The translations under genes and the position numbers were made by a program. The notes below the pieces were generated by a model. The model ran no database searches. It saw nothing but the letters and a program-made list of their open reading frames with translations, and was not told the DNA's origin. Shown piece after piece: positions 51,793 to 63,380 of a stretch of 64,000 nucleotides of DNA. Source of the stretch: Acanthacorydalis orientalis (taxonomy: Eukaryota; Arthropoda; Insecta; Megaloptera; Corydalidae); NCBI GenBank assembly GCA_034766995.1, contig CM068314.1, forward strand, positions 23,720,784 to 23,784,783. The letters run 5' to 3'. How positions within the stretch are numbered: position 1 is the stretch's first letter; each line of letters begins with the position of its first letter.

Positions 51793-52254
51793 GTGTGTGT
51801 GTGTGTTTGTTTATGTATAATTCAAATATGAAGAGTCCACACAGTATTCCAGCATGTCAACACATCCATTATTTAAAGACGTATATTTATTTATGTATAT
51901 TTATATGAAGTTTATGAGATAGATTTCATCAAACACAAGTGTATTTATGTTATTCGTTCGCACATTTATATGTCCTAACGGTGTTCAAACATCGTTTATC
52001 ACAACTACGAGTGAAAGTAAGTACGTTGATCACCCACATTGAATAAATTTAACATTCTACGTATATGTCACACTCCCTGATCGTTAATTACAACTCTAAT
52101 GCATAAATTATAGGACGTAAACCCGGTGAGTCACGCCTCAGTAGTTTAATTTTAAATCTATTGAAAATTAGTGCAATTATTTTTCCAGTCACGTGAACGC
52201 TAACAAGTGGATTATTTTAGACATACTTTATTAAGTTATTTAATTACCATAAAA

Positions 52255-52258
<4 letters not shown>

Positions 52259-52304
<46 letters not shown>

Positions 52305-52348
52305 CATACATCTATACATACATCTATACATACATATATACATATTAC
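52259..52348. repeat. (TA)n plus CATACATCTATA minisatellite
   Basis: About 42 bp of TA, then about three tandem copies of a 12-bp unit CATACATCTATA with a variant end. Confidence 0.94.
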
Positions 52349-54233
52349 ACAAAAGTACATAAATTTATTAAAATTTTAATTCAGTTTTGAAACATAGAGC
52401 GTTGACTTTCAAATAGCTTCTCTGAATTTTTATGGTCGACTTTGCTTTATATGCATTAAAAATTAATAATGTTAAAATGTACTTATTTACTTATTATGTT
52501 AATATTTAATATATAAATTATTTTTACAAATTTTCCTTATAATTCTCTCAAACTACTTAGTGTATTTTTAATTCTATCGAAAATAGGTTATGTTAAACTG
52601 ATAAACATTTATTTCAAAAATGCAATATTTTACATTATTTTATAAATTGCTACAATAAAATACTTATTTTTTTAATTTAATTACAACTTGTTTTCTAAGA
52701 AACTGTTAAGTTAATGCTTTATTTTGATTTTCTTCATCTTGAGATAGCATTCCTTTTAAAGAGAAAATCTCTCTCTCTATATATATGTAAATCTACCTAT
52801 ATATTAATCTATATATATATATAATTTTTCTTAGTAATTGTAAATATCACCAATAACTAAAAATGATGAAAGTTAGAACCAATTCTAAAAAAATAAAGAC
52901 TATTAAATAGTCTAATGCTGTGTTTCTCAAACTATGTGTCGTATCTTAAGAGGTTACAAACACTGTAAAGAGATGGCAATTTGGTGTGATTTAATTTAAA
53001 AACAAAAATTAAAAAATCTATCTACATCATCTTTGTTCGTGATAAAAATTGATTGTAGCTGAATAAAAGATTAATATATAACTAGTAATTGAAATGCATA
53101 TCTGGATTATAAGACTTATATTTCAAAAAGTATGCAACAGTAAAGACTCTTATTTTTCACATTAACCCTTTGACATACGAATTAATTTAAATTCAATATG
53201 ATTGAAAATACTATTTATTCTTCATCTTAATATTTGTGTAAGCTTGATAAAGAAAAGAATATTTATACATATAGACATTTTTCCATATAGTAAAATATTT
53301 AACTAATGTTCACTTTTTTTTGTAGAAAAAAACAATTTATAAAATAATGAATACGACACAAATCATATAACTGTTTGAAATTGTTCTTACTACCCTTTAT
53401 TGAAAGTTTTAACCTACAGAATTATCTTTCAAACTAAAATTTCCAAATGTTGTCATAAGAATTATTTCAATTTTCTAATTGAATACACATTATACGCTCT
53501 TGCTTCTAAACGCACCTAAATCTATACCCCGAAACGAACCGTGAAATTGAGGTGAATATCTCATAAAAAAAACTTCTCTACAGTTTTATTCTATAGAAAT
53601 AACTGTACATTTCTATAAACGTTTTATTATTACTCCTCCTCATTTATTCAATTTTATTCTTTCTGCATTTCAATAAATACTCTAATTTAATTGTATTGTT
53701 TTATAAAAACAAATTAACATTAAATATTTTGTATACCTTTTTAAAATAATCTCAAACATTTTATAAATTTTCAATATATTAAATTATATATATATATATA
53801 TATTGATTATTCATATACACAAAGTTAACTACACTGAACTATACTTGATTACTCATACACACTAAGAACATAATATAGAGTACAATTTTAATAATTTATT
53901 GAATAAAAAGAATATTTCTGATATTTACTTACATTACAAAAAGAAAACGACACTGTCATTCTGCATGAAAAATAACAAATTCATCCATTTTTTTATATAC
54001 TGTCACTGTTTTTTAATTTTGTATAGAAACATTCAATCCGTACTTAAATTAAAAATAATACAACATAAACAAATACGACATGAAAAATTGCTGCGCCAGT
54101 AAATAAAAAATCGTTCATAAAAGATTGATGTTATTTTTTATTAGAACGCGGAAAATACCAAAAACTTGATTCATTACATCGCATGGATCACGAAAGCCTT
54201 AAAACATATATGTTTGTATGTACATACATACAT

Positions 54234-54266
<33 letters not shown>

Positions 54267-54546
54267 ATTTATTAACGTGTCCATTTATATCATATTGTAC
54301 AAACTATTCAATAAATATGATACATACATCACATAAATACAACCAAAATGGATCAAACACGTTTAAAGACCTTTCTAGTTGAAGCAATTTTGAAACTTAT
54401 GATTAGCTTTGATAAAGTTTTGTAGGGACTGTATTTGTTACGCACCAAACAATTCATAGATAACCTGAATCTCATCAAAGTATAACAAATTACCTTTTCT
54501 TTCAAATAGAAGTTATAGACAAGTTAATTAATATAGATAGTCAAGT

Positions 54547-54594
<48 letters not shown>

Positions 54595-55255
54595 TAAGCA
54601 TACGTGTGTATGTGTATGTTTGTATACTTTATACATATATGAGTATGTATATATATAAACAAAGTTATAATATGCTGAAATATTAAACTTACGTCTATAA
54701 CAAAACCACACGTAAGCGGTTTACTGTAAAGATAAAACCTACTTTCAGACCAACGCTCAGAGGATATTAAGGATATTCAAAAACACACGACTGAAAATTA
54801 AAATTCCACATTCTTTCCACATACACGTTTATATATTATTTAAATGTTAATGCGTGAAGTAGGTAATTTCCAACATGTACTCAATGTGAAATTATTAAAA
54901 ATGTACGCAATTTCGAACCTCAAAATAAAACATACTTGTCTGTTATTCATTGCGTTACTTATTAGTGCACGCCATACTGTAATTATCATCACAACACATT
55001 AAATTATACGTTTGATATTTTGATTCGTACACATTACAAACCACCATTTACGGTTCGCATAAATACAGTTATTGGTCATATTTTTTTTCAGTTTATTACT
55101 TTGTATATATAATCTTTTTTAAAAAAAAAATGGTTAAAAAATATTTGTTTTATATGTTTATATATTGAATATTGTAAAATCATTTTTCAATGAGATTTTT
55201 CGTTATTAGTAAAAAACGTGTTTATATACACACATATATACTTACATATACATAC

Positions 55256-55310
<55 letters not shown>
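55256..55310. repeat. (TA)n microsatellite, about 50 bp
   Basis: A TA tract preceded by an irregular ACATATATACATACATATA block. Confidence 0.96.
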
Positions 55311-55311
<1 letters not shown>

Positions 55312-55629
55312 GTAATTTTTGTTAGTAATGTACATTGATAAAATCACCAGATCCATTAAGATGATTAAAGATAACAGACCACTCTTAATTATGCATCAAT
55401 AAAATGGAAATAGAAAGACAGTAACAGTTTCGAAAAATTAAGTCATTTATAATTTTAATTAGTATGGGACGTTATTTTTAAAGCATACTTATTAAAATAA
55501 AGTATAAAACATTTTATTTAAAAATTGAATAATTAGTTAGAAAATACTACTTATTATATTGTAGTATCACATTCATCGATTTAAGACTTTGTTTCATTTA
55601 ATTTTCTTTTCAATATTCACTTACTAATG

Positions 55630-55669
<40 letters not shown>

Positions 55670-55886
55670 TTATATAAAAAATATAAAAATTTATTAATTA
55701 TTGGATTATTTCACAAAAAAAACTAGTTATACTAGTACAGTAAATAAAAATTATTTTTCAAGAAATTTTTTTCAAGTTCAGATAATAGAAAGTTAAATTA
55801 ATGTAAGATCTGTATAGATATATTAACTATTTAACTATTAAAAATATAGTATGTACATTGTATATGTCTCCATGTATTTGTCCATG

Positions 55887-55917
<31 letters not shown>

Positions 55918-55988
55918 TACTCTACATTATCAAGGACCCAGTGCAATTTAAAATTTAACTATTTATAATATGAATATTAATTTAATAC

Positions 55989-56245
55989 AGTTTAGACACT
56001 GTGGTTAATTTCACCTCCATAAATGAATTACTTTCCTCATAAACCACAGAAAACGTTTTTTTGATTGAGATTCATTTTTTTCTTTATTATAAAGCTCTGA
56101 GGATGATTGCATCATCTTTGAAATGCGCGTAAGAAACAAACAAAAATAATTATTTATCATTTATTGTACATGTTTGATTAGAAAAATTATCACATATTTA
56201 TAGAATAGAAAATAATTCTAATCATTGCATTTAAGAACTGTTCTC
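55989..56245. repeat. Dispersed palindromic-family element, copy F
   Basis: The left arm keeps only its outer part. In reverse from about 56035 it reads GGTTTATGAGGAAAGTAATTC, then GGAGGTGAAATTAACCACAG and TGTCTAAACTGTATT, matching the tail of copy C. The right arm (+) has CTGAGGATGATTGCATCATC, TTTGAAATGCGCGTAA, TTTATTGTACATGTTTGATTAGAAAAAT and a diverged tail. The left head is deleted. The head hairpin here is GATGAT-TGC-ATCATC, a different base-paired version from that in copies C and E. Confidence 0.62.
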
Positions 56246-56366
56246 GTACTTTTCTTATGGGAAAAAATAGAAAGAAATTTCAAATTAAAAAATTACAAAA
56301 AATCCTCAAATACACATCTTGTGTGTTGCAAATATCCCGTAACCATGTTTTCTATTTTTAAGTGAT

Positions 56367-57003
56367 TTAAGCCCCTTGCCTTATGATTTAATTCGTGAAA
56401 ACGCGTGCCATAATCAAACCAAAAATCAGCATATCATGAGTCTCACTTGTGTTTCTCATGATTGGCACGAAATCCGTGTTATGAGTCTCACTCGATATTA
56501 TAAGACAAAGAGCTAATTTTAGAATTATAACTCACACAAAAATATAAACATTTACTTTTAACAATATGATACAAATTCAATACAAGTATTCAATAATTTT
56601 GAAAGTTATCAGAAAAATCTGTACGAGATATTTTTGTCAATTCAAGATTTAATACTTCTTAAATTAAATTTAACCGTTTAACTTCTTGTCATGAAAAAAT
56701 CAATTTCTCCGCTACGTCAACATTTTTCAAATCGTAAAACATCCATCATTTTCACATCAAGTGAATCTTGGCACTCTACCTATCGAGGAGGTATCTTCGA
56801 AATTCTTTGAACATATAAGACACTCATAACAAACGATTTAATATTTAAAATCGTTATTCAAACAAATCCTTATCCATGAGTTCCCAATTTTTATTAAATA
56901 ATTATTTTTTTTAGAAAAAAACACCGTGTTACACTAATAGTACCCTGATATGTGGATTATATAAAAAACACATTACTGGGTCGCTTAGCACTTAAAAGGT
57001 TAA
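56367..57003. mobile_element. Possible piggyBac-like element with TTAA ends
   Basis: TTAA at 56367-56370 and 57000-57003 bounds about 637 bp. The left end continues GCCCCTTGCCTTATG and the right end (reverse complement) CCTTTTAAGTGCTAAGCG, which match only weakly. Inside the left end, AGCCCCTTGCCTTATGAT is inverted as AGCTCTTTGTCTTATAAT at 56497-56514, and ATGAGTCTCACT occurs twice (about 56435 and 56481). The inverted pair might itself be a smaller element or a rearranged subterminal repeat. Confidence 0.35.
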
Positions 57004-57149
57004 AATCGTTTTAACTCACGAATCAATTTAGTTTATCATAGACTTTTTATGCTATTGCTATGTGTAATTGATTATAAAAATTATTAAAATTTGGAGTTTT
57101 TTAATTCAGATTTAACAGAATGTTTAATGCACTTTAACTTGCAATTACG

Positions 57150-57151
<2 letters not shown>

Positions 57152-57210
<59 letters not shown>
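57152..57210. repeat. (TA)n microsatellite, about 58 bp
   Basis: An uninterrupted TA tract followed by GTATGTGTGTGTGTATG and a second short TA tract at 57254-57272. Confidence 0.96.
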
Positions 57211-57223
<13 letters not shown>

Positions 57224-57319
57224 ATGTATTTAACCTGCATACGTATATACGAGTATATATATATATATATATAGATTTACACGTAACCTAGTTACAAATA
57301 TTCGAATATGCGATGGACT

Positions 57320-57610
57320 TTAAAATTTAATAGATAATCTATCACAGTTCTGGCAACATCACAACAAGGTTGACACTCTTACGGTAGCAGCAACTGAACA
57401 GGACAAAGAGGGTGGAAAATGATGTAATACCGGAATGAGGAAATAGGGCCATGGTAACGAGTTACCCTTCCTGCTAAGCTAACGGTTCGCCGCGTTAAGG
57501 TTGTCCATGTTCTGAAAATCGGTCATCAATAACGAGAACCACCCGACTGCACTCGTGTCGTAAACGATTTCACCGCTCTTGCTCTCATTTTGGACACTTC
57601 ACAGTTGTGC
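57320..57610. promoter_or_regulatory. GC-richer, CpG-containing island
   Basis: This stretch sits between two long TA tracts and is much less AT-rich, with CpGs in GGTTCGCCGCGTTAAGG and TAACGAGAACCACCCGAC. Short frames exist: a minus 36-codon frame from 57452 to 57342 has the context ACCATGG and begins MALFPHSGITSFSTLFVLF, and a minus Arg/Ser-rich frame ends near 57526. On the minus strand GAGTGCAGTCGGGTGG resembles an initiator and shares AGTGCAGTCGG with 33.65 kb. It could be a promoter or untranslated exon. No coding call is safe. Confidence 0.3.
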
Positions 57611-57626
57611 TGTGAACCGATTATTC

Positions 57627-57629
<3 letters not shown>

Positions 57630-57691
<62 letters not shown>
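57630..57691. repeat. (TA)n microsatellite, about 62 bp
   Basis: An uninterrupted TA tract. Confidence 0.97.
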
Positions 57692-57695
<4 letters not shown>

Positions 57696-58400
57696 ACAAC
57701 GATTGACATATCGTTTTGGGATACAACATTGAAGTATTACATGTTGTTACAGTTTGTGTTTGTATGTTGAATACACGACTAGTTAAAATCAAAAAGATTT
57801 ACATTTGCTGTCCAATCTCATAATTATTTTTTCATATACATTCAAAAATTTCAAAATGTTGCATTATTTATTGTATTTATCATTGAAATAATGTATCATA
57901 GAACTGACAATATAATACAACACATTTTTATATTTTTTAAGTATTTTTAACAGATTTTCTTTAAAAACAACGTTGATATAAAATTTAACAGTATCTTACA
58001 GACATAGTAAATTACTTTCAAATCTAATTGAATGTTTCATTTTAATGATTTTTGATATAATATATATATTTCTTTTCGTTTTATGTAACATAAAAAATAT
58101 AAAACTTTGTTAAAAAAATATTCGGATTAACTTTAAAATAATATTTTTTTTTCGAGAACAATTTTCAAAATTACAACCTAAAAATAGTTTAGATCTTATT
58201 ATAATCTTTCATATTTAGAATTATCTTTTTAATTAGCGCTTATTATTTATATCATTAAAGTAAATACATCTCATGTTTTCATGTTATTTATAATACCTGA
58301 ACAGATAAATAAAGGTATATAAATGACTTTAATATTTTTTCTTTTATTACCAAAAATAGTCATATAATTACATCAAAAAAAAATATACGTATTATATATC

Positions 58401-58431
58401 TTAAACATGTTTAATATTTTAAACATGTTTA
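58401..58431. repeat. Two copies of a 12-bp palindrome
   Basis: TAAACATGTTTA occurs twice within TTAAACATGTTTA units spaced 18 bp apart. Each contains two inverted TGTTTA cores, the word bound by forkhead factors. In AT-rich DNA this may simply be a chance duplication. Confidence 0.8.
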
Positions 58432-58812
58432 TTTTACTAAAATCAAAACAACAATGTACAATAATAGTCTTTGTTCGAGTGTTGTTGAAATTAAAAGTTT
58501 TAATGAAATGTTCATTTTTATCTTCATGATAACTTTTTCAAACTTTATCAAACATTAATGTTATAACAGTTTTCATTGTATGTAATTTTTATTCCAACTA
58601 GAAATTAAAAAAGTAAATTAAATATTTTCATTTTTCTACAAAAAAAGCACAATCTCGTGTAAATTCGTGTACTTAACATTAAAAACATAAATATAAATAT
58701 ACTTCTCTCATTAAATTTACTTTTTGTTACAAAATTTAACACAACTATTAAATGTATAAAAATGTTCCTCAAAAACTACACTTATGAAAACTCACATTAC
58801 TGTATACATTCA

Positions 58813-58813
58813 T

Positions 58814-58857
<44 letters not shown>

Positions 58858-58935
58858 CATATACATACATACACATACACACCCACACATATATATAGAG
58901 AGAGAGAGAGAAAGAGAAAGAGAGAGAGAGGAAGG
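58813..58935. repeat. Compound TA/TG/CATACA/GA microsatellite
   Basis: In order: about 26 bp of TA, GTATGTGTGTGTGT, ATACATACATACACATACACAC, a short TA run, and about 45 bp of GA-rich sequence ending GGAAGGAAGG. Confidence 0.95.
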
Positions 58936-60198
58936 AAGGTTTCGTTTCATTGCACAATAACCAAGTGTGTTGGTTAAATATATTACATCCGTAAGGATCA
59001 AATCTGCATAGTATTTGATCAGTTCACATGAATTGTCTGTGAAACCGCATTTTGTGGGCTATCCGTGGTATCTGTTCTATAACGTTGGAATAATTAACCC
59101 AATTATTGAAACAGCTTTAAAATCTAAGTAATTTAAATAATCAAAATCGACATATTGATAAACAACTCTTATTATAATTGATTGATTTATTTATTGATTT
59201 AATTTATTTCTTTTTTTGATTTGGTATAAAACTAACTGACACTTCAATATATTTATTAATTTTTGTTCTTTATAATAAATTAATTGAAAAATATTTTAAT
59301 CAGTAGCACTTAATAAAAAATTCATATTTCTAATAAAAATAATGGTTGCATTTATGTGTATATGTATATAAAGTAGAATTTATTCATTTTTGTTTGAAAT
59401 TAAATACAAACAAATATATTTTTACTCAGATATACATAATATGTGTATTTACTGTCCAATTTCTTTTTATATTATTGAAAAAAATACAAAATTTTCACTC
59501 AGTTGAAATTTAAAAAAATTAAACCATTATAATAATCGCCATAATACGTTTTTAAAGTACATCAGTTGATTAAAAATCATTTCGAAATTAACCATTATCG
59601 TTTAATGTAATGAACTCAGAAATATGCGAATATAATTTTCCGATTACTTTTTTCTGTTGGAACGTCAAAAATGTCAGTAAAATGATATTATAAAAAAATT
59701 ACTATACACATACGCACACATACATATATATGTATATATATATACAAATATATAGAGCATACAGAAAATTACCCTGCATTTCACATGTCAGTTTTTAAAT
59801 TTTAGAAGCGTTGATCATTTAAAGTAAATTAAACTTCAATCATAAAATACACCTACATATTTTCGATTCATATCATTTACTAACATACAAAGTCATACAC
59901 ACACAACTATATATATATATATATATAAAGTATTTACACGAATGAATAATATAAAATGAGTTAATGCACATATTCTGCTATCACTATTTTTGAAATATGA
60001 TACATGACTTTATTTCGTATTATACTACCCCAACGTACATTATTACCTATTTATATTTAATTCTATTATTATTTTGCATTATATTTTTGAAAATGTACGT
60101 AATATAATAAATTACTTTAAGAGGATTCAATAAAATTGACAAAAATAATTTTCATACTCAGATACAATTTCTCTAAAATATTAAAATTTTAATAATAC

Positions 60199-60476
60199 TT
60201 AACGCTTCCAGCCCTGTTCTTTTTTAAGACTCTTCGTACCGGTGCATTAAACTTAGTGTACCACTAATATTTTTCATAAAAGTTGATATTTATGAAGGAA
60301 TTGAAGGATTTTTAATTAGTTTAACATCAAGTTCAATCCTTACACTAGCTATTAATATAAATATAATATGTGTATTACAAGAAAATAAAAAAATATATTT
60401 AAAAATATCATGACAGATATTTGCAAATAACAACACTCTGTCAACTGGGTTTACTGCATCGGAACGGAAGAGTTAA
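60199..60476. mobile_element. Small TTAA-bounded MITE candidate, 278 bp
   Basis: TTAA occurs at 60199-60202 and 60473-60476. The ends continue CGCTTCCAGCCCTGTTC and, in reverse complement on the right, CTCTTCCGTTCCGATGC, sharing CnCTTCC and CC at matching positions (10 of 17). The termini are GC-richer than the interior. TTAA targets with short C/T-rich TIRs fit the piggyBac superfamily, but the similarity is low and no coding remains. Confidence 0.45.
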
Positions 60477-60639
60477 TGTCATATTTAAAAATTACAGCTA
60501 TACAAATATAGCATTTATTTAAATATATTACTTTAAATTACCACTGTAAATAAAATATTAAATTTAAATTTAATCACATTTCAACATTAAAATATTATCC
60601 TATAAATCAAAAGTGTAAGGTTCTTTTGAAGTTATGCTT

Positions 60640-61010
60640 ATGTTTCATGAATTAATTTTTCACTTCTATATAAACCATAAAATATTGTTCTGATTAAAAA
60701 TATTTTATAATTTATTATTGATTATTTTTGATTGTTACTTATACACATTTTGATAAAATTCGATCGTTCTCAGAACTTTAAGATACAAACAAATATGTTA
60801 CTTAGCATCTTAGAAATGTTTCTTTTTATCAGCTTTTCGAGGAAATTATTTCGAGGAATTTATTGCCTTCTAAATAAATAAAACAATAATATAAAATAAT
60901 TAATAATCAATTACTGAAACTTTTTGATCAGAATAACATTATCGTTTGTAAAGAAATGAAAAATTCATTTGTGAAAATTCATTTGTCAACTGTGAGTAAA
61001 AATAGTATGG
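60640..61010. repeat. Dispersed palindromic-family element, copy G/H (facing arms)
   Basis: The left arm (-), in reverse from 60775, reads GTTCTGAGAACGATCG, then CAAAATGTGTATAAGTAACAATC and AATAATCAATAATAAATTAT and TTTTTAATCAGAAC. The right arm (+) has ATTAATAATCAATTACTGAAACTTTTTGATCAGAATAAC, then GAAATGAAAAATTCATTTGTG, matching copy B. The right head is diverged. The arms face each other across about 60800. Confidence 0.58.
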
Positions 61011-62105
61011 TTATATCTCTGATTAAGAAGAAAATAATTATAAGGCATCAAATTTTAAAATAAACGTATACATATAATATAAGAAATCCGAGTTATCTTA
61101 TGACAAATATCGAATTTTAAAGTATGTTTCTGGAACAAAAAAAATAACACTATTTTGTCTTTCAATCATTGATATAGTTGTTATCTGTATTTTATTTTTC
61201 ATCACTAATTCTGTCATAAACTTAACGTTTTGAAAGTAATTGTAGAACAAATTCTGTAATTGAAAATTAATTACAAATGTCATTTCGAGGGAGTAAAATA
61301 AAGAATTATTAAATTTAGTTTTAAAATAATTAAAATTTTATTGTAAATGTAAATTTTCAAATAACGTCATAAAATAATTGTTTCCTATGTTTTTTTTTTG
61401 ATCTTTTAAGAAAAAATAACATTAGATAACTGAATATTTTTTATTATATCTTTGTATTTTATCAACAACTCGATTTTCGTAATTATCGATAGATTTTTGT
61501 AATTAAATCTCGTTCAAATTATAGCCTTATATTGTAACTAACACCATTAAAGCTTCTTTATGAAAATATCTACTTATTGATTATTATCTATTACGTACTC
61601 GAAAATAGACAATAATTAATTATTGAACCTTTTAATACAAATATCTTTAATAAGACATTTTACAAAATAAAATTTAAAATGTTTGAATGACTAGTACGTT
61701 TGTAAGAATTCAAATATTATAATAATTTATTGAAATATTCGCACACTTGATAGATATAAAGTAAAATAATTAAATTAAATATATCAAAATTTATCTTCTA
61801 AAATATTAACATACGGGCATATTAATTAACATAATGAATTTGTTAATATTATTTATGTAAATACGTTTATCAATTTTAAAAAATATAACATAATCTTTTA
61901 AAGAAAAATATATATACAGTAAACCATATTTACAGATGACTCATTTCTACGATCAATTGTTTCCTCTATGGAGAGAATTCATTATAAAGAGTTAATAAAC
62001 TATGTATATCTGAAGCTATAGCCACTATCGTTCATTAAATAGAGAATTCCGTTACTGAGAAGTTTATTTTATGAAAAGTTCCGTGTATTTTCAAATATTC
62101 AAAAG

Positions 62106-62108
<3 letters not shown>

Positions 62109-62159
<51 letters not shown>
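62109..62159. repeat. (TA)n microsatellite, about 50 bp
   Basis: An uninterrupted TA tract. Confidence 0.97.
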
Positions 62160-62161
<2 letters not shown>

Positions 62162-63262
62162 CTAAAAAGAACTTATATGCAGATAAAAATAAACTATAGA
62201 GTTAATGATGTTGAGAATACAATTTGTTAAGAGAAATGTTACCAAAACCGTAATTAAAGGTATTATCATAAAGATATATCGAAAAGAAATCATTCTAGAA
62301 ATTATATTCATTTTGATTTATATTTTTCTATAAAAAATTAAATTTATCAATGAAAAGCATATAAAATTTTTAACTTTGATTCATAATGTTTTTCAAAAAT
62401 AGCAAGCCTTAAATACCATTAAGTTACATATTATAAATTAAAATTTAATTTCATATAAAGTGCGATATTAGTATAATATTTCAGCTAATTGATGACAATT
62501 ACACTCTTAAATGAAAAATAATTTTAAGTTTCATTTTTAAATAATTGTAATAAAAAAATGCTTAAAAGCTAATCATTAATTAAAAATAGCATATTTTCGG
62601 AACGGATGAACTTTTTGATAACTAAGCCGATATATTTTCCAGAAAGGTTTTATTTACATAATAATAAATTTAAAATAATCCGATGTCATTTACATTCAAT
62701 TAACCTATATCTATATTACATATATTAAACTGTTTCAGTTTCACTATAAACTAAAAAGATCATATATTCAGTTAATTCACGTGTACATGTATGTCAACGT
62801 ACACGACCCACAGATCTGAATTATTCACGAAGGTAGAATTGTCGAGAATTATATTGAATTAATTGTTATTATGTTAAATAAATAAAAGTGAATTCGTAAT
62901 GAATTATTTTGTCCAGAATTGACTTTGAATATATTTCCTAACTAATTAATTTTATTAATTATTCATGACAATTATAAATAAACATTGTTTCAACGAATGG
63001 AAAATGCTTAGAAATAAAATAATTCTAACTTGAGAGCTTTACACACTAATATAGTATATATGTAACAATTTTATGACTGAAAAATGATAAAACATAATTA
63101 TTCAATCCTTTTTTAAGATTCCAATTGATTATTAAAATTCTATATAGATTATGTCTAAATAATGTTAAAAATATTTTTTATTCAGAGAAACAATTTCGCT
63201 GATCTAAAAATAAAGTATTTTTTTCATCATTCTGCATACGTGATAAGAATAAATTTAACTAC

Positions 63263-63380
63263 ATGTGTATATATATATATATATATACATACATATTTAT
63301 ATATATATATATATATATACATACATATTTATATATATATATATATATATATATGTACGTATATGTATGTATATATAATT
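63263..63380. repeat. Tandemly duplicated TA/CATACATATTTA compound tract
   Basis: A unit of TA repeats followed by ACATACATATTTATATAT occurs twice in tandem (about 63285 and 63320), then TATGTACGTATATGTATGTA. Confidence 0.94.

Larger units (their letters stand above)
49702..55988. other. Gene-free AT-rich DNA
   Basis: TA tracts lie at 50097-50131, 50774-50814, 51545-51571, 51749-51784 (then TG), 52259-52348 (then CATACATCTATA), 53785-53804, 54246-54267, 54551-54590, 55256-55310, 55630-55665 and 55889-55911. A hAT-like start word, CTGTGTTTCTCAAACTATGTG, lies at 52918 without a partner. The segment 51960-52200 is slightly less AT-rich and includes a donor-like GTGAGTC near 52127 but no exon I can support. 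Confidence 0.72.
57693..60198. other. Gene-free AT-rich DNA
   Basis: It holds the paired TTAAACATGTTTA words (58401-58431), the compound tract at 58813-58935, and short TA tracts near 59725-59755 and 59910-59929. No gene is supported. Confidence 0.75.

Noticed and set aside
52100..52150. Possible 12-bp microexon GACGTAAACCCG before a GTGAGT donor
   Set aside because: The upstream AG lacks a pyrimidine tract, and a 12-bp block is too short to support without transcripts.
53161..53182. TTAACCCTTTGACATACG resembling a piggyBac-type end
   Set aside because: No inverted partner with TTAA was found within several kilobases.
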